Of a DNA stretch of 64,000 nt, positions 48,327 to 60,426 are shown in pieces. The notes under the pieces are model-generated. The model was not told the origin of the DNA, made no database searches, and was given only the letters and a program-made list of their open reading frames with translations. How positions within the stretch are numbered: the first letter of the stretch is position 1; each line of letters opens with the position of its first letter. The stretch is from Talinum fruticosum (taxonomy: Eukaryota; Streptophyta; Magnoliopsida; Caryophyllales; Talinaceae): the NCBI GenBank assembly GCA_021018815.1, contig JAITYX010000002.1, positions 12,927,001 through 12,991,000 of the forward strand, read 5' to 3'. Made by a program: the position numbers and the translations under genes.

Positions 48327-49678
48327 GCCCACTTCATATGTTTGCAACTCGCAAGTGCCTCATGAAAGATCAGAGCAGGAATCAAACAAGCACTCGTCTG
48401 TTGACTAATATTCCATAGGACATTAGTTCATACTCACACATGTACTGTACATTATGAGCTGGACTATTTTTTTTTTTTTGACAAAATTATTTGCATCACA
48501 AGATAGAAAATGACTTAAACGTGATGATTTGTGTTGCCACATACGTAGATTTTCTATGTAAACAACACCCTGTGTGGATTCGATTTGAAGAAAAAGCCAA
48601 CTTTGTAATAGCGCTAAACTAAATAAATATGGAGGAAGATGTTAAGAAGTTGGGGTGAGTGGGGAATGGATTTGCTTGGCGTGATTGAAGGGAGTTTGAT
48701 GGGGTGGTTGGGCAGTTAACATCTGCCATCACACAAGATTGGTCCTCTTGGCCCTCCCTCAATCAAACACCTTATCTTCATTCTTCAAGTGGCTCTAAAG
48801 CAAACTTAATTCATAAGATTTTTACCCCAGGTAATTAAGGTTAAATTTAACCTAGATCATCTTTGGGAACCAGACCTTGTGAAAACCTAGCAAGATTATG
48901 GTATTTATTTCATCAAGCTAATCCTTTCTGGATTTCTCTAAATTTTCACCCTCCTGGAATTATTTATCAATTAGTAGCCTCCTGGAATTTTCTCAAGTTG
49001 GAATAAAGCATCACATTGTTATCTTTTCTAATCAACTTTTGATCTGTGCGAGATACTTTGTTAATCGCAAATATGGCCAACTTTATTGACACAAGATTAA
49101 AGTTACCAAAGAAATTTATGATGATATGTCAAATCCGTGTTGAATCATGGCCTAGAAATACTATTATTGGTTCAAAACCCGTTACATATATATATATTGA
49201 GATATAATAAAAAATAAGTTCTAAAAACTAACATAAAATAAAGTTATAAAGAACATAATATTTTAAGATCGATTAATAAAATTTAGTAGAGGTTTTTGTT
49301 GAATCTAACTAGCTTAGATTGTTTTAAATGTAAGTTATTTAAAATTATCGATATTAATACGGAATCGTGATACGTCAAAAAAATAAAAAAATCTAGAGTA
49401 TTGGCAAATAAAGCACTGTGACAATGTTTATCAACCTTTCACAATACTTGGATAAATGACTAGACAAGGACAAGTTGGACAAGTGTAGACAAGTGATTCA
49501 TGGGAATGTATTTGTAGGCATAACCACAAATACCATAGCCGACGGCTTTATGGAATCCATGATGCTCCTTCACACAATTTACAGATGAATTGATTAATCT
49601 AAATAAAGAATTACATAATATGGCGGATATAGACAAGAGGAAAAGAGAACAATAACAACAAATATTGATGAGCCAAGT
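48327..49678. other. Intergenic between convergent FIO1 and PI-PLC-like genes
   Basis: 3' regions of both genes; AT-rich with a T11 run near 48470. No ORF or bounded repeat recognised. Confidence 0.55.
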
Positions 49679-50635
49679 TTATGCCTTGCCTTCAATCCTA
49701 GCATGAGTGAGGCCAACACAAGCATCCACAAAATCATCGTCGATGAAGTCAGTCGAGAGGACCTGCAATCGATCAGCAATGCCTCGGGCGAAGCACTGAG
49801 TTATGAACAGCCTTGCATACCCATGAATCCGGTTTGTCACAGGCTTCACACAGACAACCGGGTTATCAGCTTGAGGGGTCACTGTGTTTTCAACCCTGTA
49901 GAAAAACTTCCTTGATGAAACTGGAGGTTGTTCACCCAAATGCTTCAGATTGCCCTCGAATTTAGTTGATGGCAGATCGGTGTCAATCCAGTTATCTTTC
50001 AGATGCCCGGCACTCCAAAGAGGATCCCCTGCCTTTGGGGCTGGGGATTTTCTGGGTTTCCAAATACAGATGACCCTCTTCGGAAGCAACTCTGCAACTG
50101 TCTTCCCAAAGACATGATCATCTTGGTGGATTAAGTAATCCCCGAGCTTCTCCACCAGGTACTTGTCAAATTCAGGTGGGTCGTCATGCCCAAACTCTGT
50201 CCGGATCTCAAGGATGATTATCTCGGATTGGGTCTCAGATAAGAACTTCTTCACGTCGTCTATGACCTTATCAACACTATAAGTCTTGAGAATGCCATGG
50301 CAGACACGACGATCCTCCTGGACTCTGATGTCAAGTACCCGGGTGCCCTTCACGAGCTGATGATAGATGGACAAGGATTGGCATTGAGCAAACGGCCGGG
50401 ATATGAGAGGGATACCAATCTTGTTTGTTGCAGAATCATGAGTGCCAGGCCAAACAATCTTGTTTATGATGAGTTTCTCAGGGCCAAGGCCAGCCATCCA
50501 GTTCTTCCTATCAGAAGGGCGGTAGTCACATCCTGGAAAACCACAGTCACAACTTTGTTTTAGATCAACCAAAGTTTTCTTCTCTGCTGATAATGATTTT
50601 CTCTTATCAACCTGCTTGGAGACTTGGCCACCCAT
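49679..50635 (-). CDS. PI-PLC X-domain-containing protein, single exon
   Basis: 318 residues, one exon. It starts MGGQVSKQ, a good N-myristoylation context (Gly2, Ser6), which suggests membrane attachment. A Cys-rich stretch CDCGFPGC (about 29-36) follows. The X domain begins at INKIVWPGTHDSATNK with the first catalytic His at residue 66 and the second in RRVCHGIL (His113). The LEIRTEFGHDDPPEFDKYLV region and a C-terminal DFIDDDFVDACVGLTHARIE complete the TIM-barrel-like domain. It lacks the Y and C2 domains of classical plant PI-PLCs, so it belongs to the small bacterial-type family of which At4g38690 is a member. Enzyme activity in plants is not established. Neighbours match that Arabidopsis segment. 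Frame intact. Confidence 0.95.
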   Translation of the reverse strand: MGGQVSKQVDKRKSLSAEKKTLVDLKQSCDCGFPGCDYRPSDRKNWMAGLGPEKLIINKIVWPGTHDSATNKIGIPLISRPFAQCQSLSIYHQLVKGTRVLDIRVQEDRRVCHGILKTYSVDKVIDDVKKFLSETQSEIIILEIRTEFGHDDPPEFDKYLVEKLGDYLIHQDDHVFGKTVAELLPKRVICIWKPRKSPAPKAGDPLWSAGHLKDNWIDTDLPSTKFEGNLKHLGEQPPVSSRKFFYRVENTVTPQADNPVVCVKPVTNRIHGYARLFITQCFARGIADRLQVLSTDFIDDDFVDACVGLTHARIEGKA

Positions 50636-53478
50636 TCTTAGGGATCAAAGAAGAAGAAAATCAAGATGAAGAAGAGAATTATCCTGAAGGGTGACCCTCC
50701 AACTACCCTCCCACCCCTTTTCTCCCCCTGTTCTTCCTGTTTTCTTGTGTGTGTTTTCTGTTGAGGACTGGTATGGTGGGTTTTAATATATGACATTATA
50801 GAGGGTGAGATCAGTTGAGGACAGGTTAAAAGAGGTTAAACTCAACCTGAAAGCTATGTCTAATGGAAGGATGACCATGTATTCATTATTGTTAGTTTGC
50901 ATTTTTTTAATTCCCCCCTCTTTGGAAGTCAATCATTGTGTTTTAAAATATCCTAAGAAAATTGATATTAGAATTGAATCCATGGTTTATCTCGGAAAAG
51001 GTAGGCCAGCACAACATGTCTTAATAAAGATTTGATATTACAATGTATTATTGATGCAGATTAGTGATCAGGATCTTTTCATGATTCCTCCACTTGTTAA
51101 GCTGGCAAAACGTGTCTTAACAAAGATATGTAGATTTCTTCTATTCTGCTAGGCTGGATTTACCCTTCCCGATTTATCAGAAAACACCCCCTCCCAACCA
51201 ATCAAGGGGAAAAACAAACAGAACCACACTTTTCTCTTTCCTCTTTTTTTTGACCTTTTTTTTTTTGTTTTGGGGGGTGTTAAAAATGGTCAGCATTGTT
51301 GCAAAATTCAATTACGTTATATAACATCTAATCTCAATATTTTATTATGTTGTAATACAACGCCTAATTACTATACAACATAAAAAACTGATGTACAGAA
51401 TATGCTTGAATAAACAAATATCATGCAATGGAAACAAGACTGTTTCACAAGCTTAATTAATTAAAATTATGCATCTGATCTAGTAAAAACAGGGTACACG
51501 TCATAGAGAATCAGAATAGATTGTATTGTATTCTCAGAGTTGGAAATAAAAGTTGGAAGGCTGCTCACATAAGGTGGTTTAGACAGCTTACTGTTGCATA
51601 TACAATCTCTTTGGACTTCAGCAGTCAAATAAGCAGTAAGTGGAAGCTGCAATTAAGAACCATAGCAAAATTATGCCGAAATTGGTTATTTGAATGGGTA
51701 ATAGCAGTCTACAATATCACAACCATAAGTATCGCTAAGTAACCCTTCCCCCCAAAAAAATATATCTCCTCGGCCGACATTCTATCCCTTGTGAACCAAA
51801 AAGAAGGGCAAAGGATGCCATCATTTCTATTTTACACCTTTGAAAAAAGTGTCCCCTAAAGTAGCGTTTATGAGCTTGTGGCTTCAACAAACTACTCCCA
51901 ATTATATTGCTTATATTTCATCTTAAAGCCCAAACCACACTCTTCAGGATGAAGAATTATTAGCAGATGAGATCTGCTAATAGCCATTAAGCCCATTGTT
52001 AAGAAGCATCAATGGATATGAAGTAGTCAAGTAGACAGACAGACGCAAAGACCATAAGTATTGACTCTCACCAGTGATGACGGGTAAAAGGCTGAAACAA
52101 CTTGTTTGTCAAGCCAAGTCATATCAAAGGGGAAAACTAGAACCTCCATAATCCGCCTGATCAAAACCTTCGAAGAGGGATCAGAAGAAAACAGAAATAT
52201 ACAAAAGCTTGCATTAGAGCCCCGAGCCCCCCTCCCCAAAAAAAAAAAAAAAAAAAAAAGGATCCTGACCTGCCATATACCAGTATTCTTATGACAAGTT
52301 TAGGACAATCAGAGAGTTTTCCTCACCATGTTTCCCCTTTAGGTGACTAGGGAAAGGAGCGGCCTAAAGCTAGGAACTCTGATGAATGCTGCCAAACTTC
52401 AATGTCACAAACTACTTATAAACTTGCAATATTTACTTTCTGTTTGATGGTGTAGAAGTGCATATGTGTAACTCATGACACATAATTGACAATTTCTTTC
52501 AGTTAGACAGAACAAATAGAATTACTGACCGTAATCACTTAAAATACCTCTATGGCAATATATAGCACATTGAATCTTCATTCTTCACATCTGTGCAAGA
52601 GGCAAGAAAACATGAGATGGCATTAAACTTATGGAAAAGTTATAAAGGTGATTAAATTTTTCACAATCGAAGAAAATTCCTCAGTTTTGTCTATGGTCTT
52701 ACAATTTCAAATGCTACTTACGCCTTCATAGATGCTATCAATCTTTATGCTTCATGCCAATTTTCTCTCCTGAAAGCATCACAGCAACTAATGTTATCCT
52801 GGTGTACTATAAAACATTAAATGAAGAAAAAACCACCGGAGGATACACACCCTCAGCATAGATACATAATAGCACTAGACAAATAACAAATACAATTATC
52901 TGTGTAGTTATGAACACTATACGCGAGATGTTGATGGGGTGGCAAGTGGTCCAGCATGGTCTCCGTCACCCGGTACAGTTCCCCACTTACCTGCTCACTC
53001 CTCTTGGTATCATCCTCACTGATGATCAGAGTTCAGAAACAAACGAGGCATACAGGCGCTAATCAATTGTCATACCATGGACAGGAGTTTATTTTTCCTG
53101 CACCTTTTACTTTGGTGTCAATGGAAAGCTGGCTCCAAAGATGAAAATAAGAGTTTCATGTGCTACAGCATAATATAATTCAAATGAACAGAGACAGGAA
53201 GATAATGGTATAGATATGGAAAACTGAAGTATGCATCATCTGAAGATCTGATGCGTCCAAAGTGATGCTATTCAAGCTAACATTTCGGGTTTTCATCCCC
53301 TTTTGAAACAATCCATATTGAGCTAAAGGGAAGCAATCAGATTGAGGCAACTAGAAACATTTCTAAAAATGGACTATACTTCCACTAATCTTATACAGCT
53401 CCAACCGAAATAAAAAACCAAAAAAAACAGTAATGTGATTGTATTCAAACAAAAATGTATCAAAATGAAAGCCAATTC
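50636..53478. other. Intergenic between the PI-PLC-like and PPR genes
   Basis: Promoter of the PI-PLC-like gene and 3' side of the PPR gene. Contains homopolymer runs, including A22 near 52238-52259. A short GC-richer open stretch at about 52927-53020 is the only part with coding-like composition. No gene called. Confidence 0.5.
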
Positions 53479-55239
53479 TCAAGCACTTAAAGCACGATCA
53501 TTGTTATTAGTTTCAACCCAGCTCCTGCCTTGCTCCTTTCTAGCACATCTCTGATCCATAAGCTGTCTCATTCTTTCCACACTCTCCCACTTACCAGCTG
53601 CAGCATATATGCTAGACAACAATAAATAGGGAGCAGAAGATTGTGGTTCCAGTTCGATAAGGCGTTCGGCTGCTTGCTTTCCTAAATTGATATTGCCATG
53701 AATTTGACAAACACCAACCAATGCCTTCCATATCCTATCACCATCTTTACAGGGCATCTTCTCCAACTGCTTCATCAACTCATCAAAACATCCAGATCTA
53801 CCTAGAAGATCAATGAGGCATGCAAAATGCTCTTCATCAGGAGGCATTCCATGATCATCAGACATACTTTTAAAAAGTGCTAATCCCTGATCTACTAGAC
53901 CTGAATGACTACATGCTGTAAGAATGATGACGAACGTCACTCTATTTGGTTCAACCCCGGAGAGAACCATTTCATCAAATACTTTGATTGCATCTTCACC
54001 ATAGCCATGCTGCGCTAAGGCAGCTAGCAGGGGGTTCCATGACATTACATCTAGCTTAGTACTCATCAGATTAAAAACCTGTTGGCTAAGCTTTAAGCTT
54101 CCACATTTTGAATACATGTCAATGAGGGAACTCACAACTATGGTGTTAGGTTTGAAATGAGTTCGTATCATATAACCATGAATTTGTTTTCCATGCTTCA
54201 ATGAAGCTAGGCTAGCACAGGCACAAAGGCAACTACTGAAAGTGAACTGGTCCGGTCTGATACGAAAAGCCATCATTTTCCTGAACATGTCAAATGCAGC
54301 ATGTCCTAAGTTATTCCGGGCATAACCAGATACCAAAGCAGTCCAAGACACCGGGTTCTTCGCCGGCATCACATCAAACAAATCCCGAGCTGATTTCATA
54401 TCTCCCCATTTGGCGTACCCTGAAATTAATGCAGTCCAAGCTGGAATATCCCTTCTCGGCATCTCATCAAACAATCTCCTAGCATCAAGCATCGCTCCGC
54501 ATTTAGCATAACCATCCAAAATCGAGCTCGAAAGAACCAAGTTTTGAAGAAACCCAGTTACAAAAGCTCCACAATGCATCTGTCTGATCAATTCGAGATC
54601 CTTCAATTTGATCCCAATGGTCAAGACACCTGCAAAACTAAACGCATTGTATCCAATAGATGCCTTTCTAAACTCGTTATAAAACCTCAACGCCTCATCA
54701 TAATCTCCAACTTGTGCATATCCAATCACCATAGTATTCCATGAAACGACATCCTTTTCAGACATTTTATCAAACAGTCTCCTAGCAGCATCAAGCATAC
54801 CCAACTTAGTATACCCAGAAAGCGCATTATTCCAACTGTACAAGTTTCTCACAGACATTTTATCAAACACCTTGCGGGCCTCAATATGGTCACCGCATTC
54901 GAAGTACATATGCATAAGATGATTGGATACTAAAGTACCGGGGTGCTTCATACCAGTTAGCTTCAAATGGAGATGGATCCATTTCCCCTCCTTAAGTGAC
55001 CTCGTCTTTGCACAGTGCCCCAACAGAAACACCAGCGTCTGATAGTCCAAGCGCAGGCCTTTTCGAGCTAAGATTTCAAGAGAATCGATGGCTTCTCCAA
55101 GCTTCCCTCGGCAACAAAGATTAATCAATGATTGAACTATACAAGGACGCTCAGCGGGTTTTCCGGGTTTGGGTCGAAAATGAGAGAGGGCGTGATTCGG
55201 AAGAGAGAAAGGGGCATTGCATAAGCGACACCATGTCAA
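53479..55239 (-). CDS. Pentatricopeptide repeat protein, PLS class with E-type tail
   Basis: Intronless, 586 residues, as most plant PPR genes are. Tandem ~31-36-residue repeats run from about residue 65 to 500. They show the alternating P, L and S motif pattern (YSWNNALSGYTKLGMLDAAR, VSWNTMVIGYAQVG, PAWTALISGYAKWGDMKSAR, NTIVVSSLIDMYSKCGSLKL). The end (KMPCKDGDRIWKALVGVC... to EQGRSWVETNN) is an E/E+ type extension; there is no DYW deaminase domain. Such proteins bind organellar RNA base by base and serve editing or processing in chloroplast or mitochondrion. A clear transit peptide is not obvious. It resembles Arabidopsis At2g21090 in domain makeup and neighbours (from memory). The first in-frame ATG of the open frame is used. 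Frame intact. Confidence 0.94.
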   Translation of the reverse strand: MTWCRLCNAPFSLPNHALSHFRPKPGKPAERPCIVQSLINLCCRGKLGEAIDSLEILARKGLRLDYQTLVFLLGHCAKTRSLKEGKWIHLHLKLTGMKHPGTLVSNHLMHMYFECGDHIEARKVFDKMSVRNLYSWNNALSGYTKLGMLDAARRLFDKMSEKDVVSWNTMVIGYAQVGDYDEALRFYNEFRKASIGYNAFSFAGVLTIGIKLKDLELIRQMHCGAFVTGFLQNLVLSSSILDGYAKCGAMLDARRLFDEMPRRDIPAWTALISGYAKWGDMKSARDLFDVMPAKNPVSWTALVSGYARNNLGHAAFDMFRKMMAFRIRPDQFTFSSCLCACASLASLKHGKQIHGYMIRTHFKPNTIVVSSLIDMYSKCGSLKLSQQVFNLMSTKLDVMSWNPLLAALAQHGYGEDAIKVFDEMVLSGVEPNRVTFVIILTACSHSGLVDQGLALFKSMSDDHGMPPDEEHFACLIDLLGRSGCFDELMKQLEKMPCKDGDRIWKALVGVCQIHGNINLGKQAAERLIELEPQSSAPYLLLSSIYAAAGKWESVERMRQLMDQRCARKEQGRSWVETNNNDRALSA

Positions 55240-55520
55240 GCTGGCGCCTTCCAGCTATGAATATGATTACAACAGAGTGGAGACATGGCCGAAATACTTG
55301 ACCCAATGGGCACCGGCGGCGTAAACTAGCTGAGGCACCGGCGGAGAAAAGATTCCGGCGTATAGTTCATCTTCGGAGACTGGATCGAGGGCTGAGGGTC
55401 GTGTCCGGTAAAAAGTCAGATTTAGATGGCCGCAATAGTCCAACTCAGTCTATGGGTTTGGGTCCTACTATTTGTTTTCGACAATAAGGTCGGCCCATTT
55501 TGCACGATGAAAATGCTTAA

Positions 55521-56325
55521 GGTCTGTTTGTATTGAAATTAAAGAGGAGAGGGGAAGGAAGGGGAAGTAAAATTCATTATATTCCCCTTATTTGTAGGGA
55601 TGGCAACGGGGCGGGGATTCCCGCCCCTGTCGGGGCCCCAACCCGCATCGGGAAAAATCCTCCCTCCCGAACGGGGAACGGGGTGGGGACTGGGGAAATT
55701 TTCCCCGAGTGGGGACGGGGACGGGAAAATCTTGTCCCCGTTCCCCGTTCCCCGCCCCCGTCCCTTTTTTAAAAAAATTAAAATTAAAATCGCGCTATAT
55801 TTGTAATTTTTCTTCCCTAAAACCCTAACTATAAAAGCCAAATTTGCCTCCCTCCTCTCTCTCTCGCTCGCCTCAGCCTCCCTCCTCGGACATGCTCGGA
55901 TGCTCTCTCTCTCTCTCTCTCCTACTCCCTCTCCTCCCTCTCACCTCTGTCGTCTCTCCCTCTTGCCTCTCGCCTCTCGCCTCTGCCGTCTCTCCCTTTC
56001 GCCGCCTCGTTATAAAACCATCCCCGCAGCGGGGACGGGGCGGGGTGTCCCCGGCCCCGACCCGCCCCGTTGCCATCTCTACTTATTTGGATATGTGAAT
56101 ATTAGGGATAGAGGGGAGGGAGGGAGAACAGCTTAAAAATTATTCTTTTCCTTTCATTCCCCTCATTTCGGAGGGAAAAAAAGGGAAATGGAGAGGAGTA
56201 AGGGGAAACATTCCCCTCCTTTTCCTTTCCTCCCCTCATCTAATTTTTCCAAACAAGGAGAATTAAACTTAATTAACCTTTATTCCCTCCCCCTCCCCTT
56301 CCCTCCGCTCAATCCAAATACAGTG
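55521..56325. mobile_element. Outer TAA-flanked MITE interrupted by a hAT-like MITE
   Basis: Left end GGTCTGTTTGTATTGAAATT and the reverse complement of the right end (CACTGTATTTGGATTGAGCG) are imperfect inverted repeats. Both are followed inward by purine-rich GGGGAAGGA-type sequence, and TAA flanks each side. Removing the inner element and one copy of its target duplication leaves about 310 bp. Class (Tourist-like) is inferred. Confidence 0.6.
55595..56081. mobile_element. hAT-like MITE with 8-bp target duplication
   Basis: 487 bp bounded by inverted repeats TAGGGATGGCAACGGGGCGG (left) and TAGAGATGGCAACGGGGCGG (right, reversed). It is flanked by identical 8-bp direct repeats CTTATTTG at 55587-55594 and 56082-56089. 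The 8-bp duplication and T/CAGGGATGGCAA terminus are typical of hAT-superfamily MITEs. Very GC-rich ends, CT-rich interior, no transposase. Confidence 0.85.
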
Positions 56326-57651
56326 TAAAAATCGTCATACTCTTTAGTCTGCAATTAGATAGTACCACTTAGAACAAAATAGAAAAAAAAAAGGTTACAT
56401 TTTTTTACGATGCTTCCAATTCCCATATTTGCAATCAAATCTCATAATTTTTTTTTCTGAATTAGAAAATTATAACGGACGTACATAATTAAAAATTAGT
56501 GAGAATTTAATTATGTTCTTCCTTATAAAAACTAATCTAATCATAATCATGCTGTCAGTAGGTTGCCCCCAAGGACCATCATATTTGTTAATTAATTAGC
56601 TATTATTAGATTTCTATCCATCGTAAGGTCTTTAAGCAAATAGACAATATTAATAGAGAGAAATACATATATAAAATGCTTCCTTCTAACTCTTCATACA
56701 CGTGAAAACCCGATTAGTCACAAAACGTTTTTTTTTTCCCCTCAACTTCCTTCCTTTCTTTTTCTTAATTAATACACATATCTTATAGTTTCTTTGTTCT
56801 TTAAACACTATGGAGAGGCCATCTTTCTCACTAGCTTCATAGTTCCTCTCTCTTTCTTTTTGTTCATCTTTTTATAAATAAAATAAAAAAATTATTTGTA
56901 TATCAGGCTTTTACAAATTGATTTGAATAAAAAATACTTAAAATAATAACCCAACTTTTAAAAAGATGTACTGTAACATGCGTGACAATAAAGAGCCGTT
57001 GTATATTTATATGATATCTTAAAGCTATGAATCCAAGCTTTATATTATACATAAGTTTGATTATGATTTTATCAAAACAATTCCAAGTACACTACACTAT
57101 TCACACCAATGCAACAACCATCACCCTCTTTTATAAGAGACGGTGCGCTACGTAGGCTTATAAATAAATAGGATAGGCCCATAAAGTGTGCTAATACTTA
57201 ATTTATGCTTGCAAACTCAATAACAGAAATAAGGTAATTAATTAATTAATTAATTATAACAAAGTTTGTCTTTAGGGTGTGTTTGATTGTGGGGAAAATA
57301 TTTTTTATGGGAAAATGAATTTCCAAGGAAAACCATTTTCCACCTACATTTTCCTTTGTTTGGTAGAAGAAAAATAATTTTCTAAAATAGTTATTTAAAT
57401 GCAAAAATCAACTATAAAAATCCCATAAATATGAAAATAAAAGGTAAATAACTAATTCAACTTCAAAACCCAAATATATATATATTGAGCACCTAAACTT
57501 GATAAGTTTGTACATCTTCCTATAATCAAAATTTTATATTTATAAAATAATAGAAATTAAAAAAAGAAATAAATACCGTAAAAAAAACTTTTCATATATA
57601 AACTTTACAAAAAAAAAAAGGGAAAAAGACAAGGACAAAACTTGGAAAAAG

Positions 57652-60426
57652 TGTAACACCCCTAGACCCACCCTAGGAGTATTACATGCCAAGGTTCCCC
57701 GAGAGGAACCCCTAAGGCCGCTTAGGGTCTCAACTTGGGGTTAATAACCCTTTCTTGGATTGACTGAAGCGTAATTCTAGGTTTTCAAAGGTTTTTCTGG
57801 AAATTTCGGCAGAGTTTCCTCGTAGAACTGGCTAAACCCATGGGCTTAAAGCCCTAACCCCGCACAAAACACAATCTTAAACTCAACGAGCCACACGCTC
57901 GGAGAAACACAACTCAACGAGCCACACGCTCGGAGTATTCACATAGGGATTTTACATTCATAGGTAAAACTTAAGTGCGGATACAACAGTCTTTACAAAC
58001 ATGAAAACATAAAGTACAAAATAAGTCCGGAGAAGTCCTATCCGATGGTTCGCTTCCTCTAAATGCCAAAAGCAACTCCAGGGAGTCTTAACTTCGTACT
58101 GAAATGTTGGTGATGTCATGAGCTCACTAGCCCAAGTGAATAATCCAAACCCAACCCCGGGTTTCACTTTGCACATTAATTCATTAACAAACACACGTAA
58201 ATTCACAGCTTATCCATAACATGCGATTCGGATCATACATGCTTAAGACATGCGAGATTCTAAACTTACCAGCTTGTCGAGAAACACAATGACGTCATTT
58301 ATTCATGAATTCAATCAAACATGCTTCATTCGTCTTTCTACGCAAGTAAATCATATAATCAATCATCATGCAAATCATTCGTCACGTAAATCACATCTTA
58401 GTTCTTATGGTATTCATTTCTTACGAAATCAAGATTCGTTCTTCTTCTTATTCTTCTTCTTGAGTTCAATCATGCATTTCATAAATCATCGATTCTTGGT
58501 ATGCACGATCATTCGTTTCTTCATATCGTACTTCTTTTAAGTCTTCTTAGTTTCGAATGGAAAGAAGATTTATGCACTCGCTCTAAAGACCCAGTTCTTG
58601 GAGCCAAAACAATTCGTGGGCTCGGTTCACGGAGGCATACAATTCGTGGCCTCGAGGCAGCCTCCCATCCCCGAAGGACGCATACTCGTCAATTCTTAGT
58701 GGAAGCAATTCAATTCGTGGCTTCGGGTTGACGAGACACTTCTATGGCCATAGCTTCAGAGGGTTCTTTAATTCGTGGGGTCTTAGATCAATAACACAAT
58801 CCTTTCTCCCTTCTTTAGTTCTTTAAGTTTCTTATCTTCTTATTACTTATACATAAGAATTACTTAATTCACATAATTCATGCTTATCACGTTCATGCGT
58901 AACTTCTTCGAAGCAAGCAATTCACATATGCATGCTTATGTCATTTACAATCGATCTAATTCAGGATAAACACATAATCACATAAACATGTCAAATAGGA
59001 TTCCTAATCGACGAACTTATCGTTTTCATGATCGCGTATAAGTAGTTTATGGTTCTATAACTTTACTTAATCGATAAATATCTTTTAATCTAGCCACAAA
59101 GCTTCTTAAATCTCAGCTCATAATTCAGTTACTCACTTATATGCGATTTAGCCCAAAACAGAACATTTTCACTTAAAATTGCATATCTCCTAATCTACTC
59201 ATCCAACGCATACGAAATTTAACAGGAAATTCTCATAAATTGCCACGAAGCTGCAGTAAAAGTTTCAGGAAATTTGAGCTACACATGACTTCGCAACAAT
59301 TCAGACAGCATGCTTAATTCATGAAAAAATCTGCACTTAAGTCATGATGTTCAATTTCCGATTTTTTCTCAATAATTCGGTTCAAGCTAACTTCACTAAA
59401 TTCTCAATCACACAGCTCAATAATCGTGCTCAACAATGCTCAAATATCATTAAATTCATAAACTAGGCATAAATCGCAACATGCTTTTCAATTCATGAGT
59501 TTCTAGTTTCGTGAATTTAGGCCTCTAGCTTCTTCAATTAACTTAGGGTTTCCAATTTCATGAATCAACTCCAAGTTTCATCCACCTAATTCATTTTATT
59601 CTAGAGGATGAATTTAGATTACTCACCTTATATTCTTAGAGGTTCTAAGAATTCAGTTTTGGAAGGGTTTCGAATTGGGTTTAGCTTCTCGTTCGCCTTT
59701 CGATTCCTAGTCTAGCTCTGCTCCCTCAACCCTTCTTCTTCCCCGACCCTCTGCTTCTTCCTCTCGCTGCCTCAGTCCCGGGCTCCGACTTCCCTATTTC
59801 GGTCCGATTCTGGTCCTCTTCGTCCCCCTCCTCGCGCTCACCGGCCATCGGCCCTCGCGCTCTCTCCCGCTCTCGCTTTGTTCGCTTTTACTTCGTCTCT
59901 GCTTTGCTTCTCTTCTTTCTTTCGTTCCCTTTTCTTCTTCCGCTTTGCTCGGCCTCCCGAGCTCTCGCTCTCCCTTCGCTCACCGGCGGCGGCGTCCTCG
60001 CCGTTCGGGCGACTCTCGCGTTTCCCCCTCTCTCGCTCCGCCTCTGCTCCCTCTCGTTTCCCCTGCTCCTTCTCTCGCTTTCCCCTCCTCTGCTTCTTTC
60101 CCGTACGCTTCGCTTCTTCGTTCCTCTTCTAATGTCTCAGCCCCTTCTCTCTCCTCTTCTCCTAATTACACATAATGGGCTGCTTGCCTAATTCCAATTG
60201 GACCCTTAACTCTTTTGCTCTCATCAATTGCCAAGTCCTCCTAAATTGCCAGCCATCCCTTTCCCATTTTCCTTTCTTTTTCTTTTAATTGGGCCCAACT
60301 TCAACTTCTCAAGGCCCAATTTAGCTAGCCCATGCTCGGTTTCGGTTCTCGGGTTTCTAATTCCGACTCGGAAAAATTCTAATAATTCACTACCGAGGCA
60401 AGCACCTGAAATTTCTGGGTCTCACA
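57652..60426. mobile_element. Solo-LTR-like element, 2.8 kb, with 5-bp target duplication
   Basis: Begins TGTAACACCCC and ends GGGTCTCACA, the TG...CA termini of LTRs. Flanking AAAAG occurs at 57647-57651 and again at 60427-60431, a perfect 5-bp target duplication. No gag/pol reading frame, primer-binding site or second LTR is seen, so a solo LTR produced by LTR-LTR recombination is the simplest reading. Orientation is probably minus, because many plant Ty3/gypsy LTRs end in GTTACA. It contains two copies of a 24-mer (57881, 57912) and a long CT-rich, GC-rich stretch at 59650-60170. Confidence 0.8.
57881..57935. repeat. Duplicated 24-mer inside the LTR
   Basis: ACTCAACGAGCCACACGCTC followed by GGAG occurs at 57881-57904 and again at 57912-57935, separated by AAACACA. 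Confidence 0.9.

Larger units (their letters stand above)
55240..57271. other. Transposon-rich intergenic region, left part
   Basis: PPR 5' flank, then a MITE with a second MITE inserted in it (55521-56325), then about 950 bases of AT-rich DNA up to the next element. No gene. Confidence 0.6.

Noticed and set aside
59878..60191. Three overlapping plus-strand ORFs rich in Ser, Leu, Phe and Arg
   Set aside because: Low-complexity CT-rich LTR sequence without stop codons in several frames; no protein family features.
57652..60426. Complete retrotransposon
   Set aside because: No gag, protease, reverse transcriptase or integrase frames, and no internal duplicate terminal repeat.
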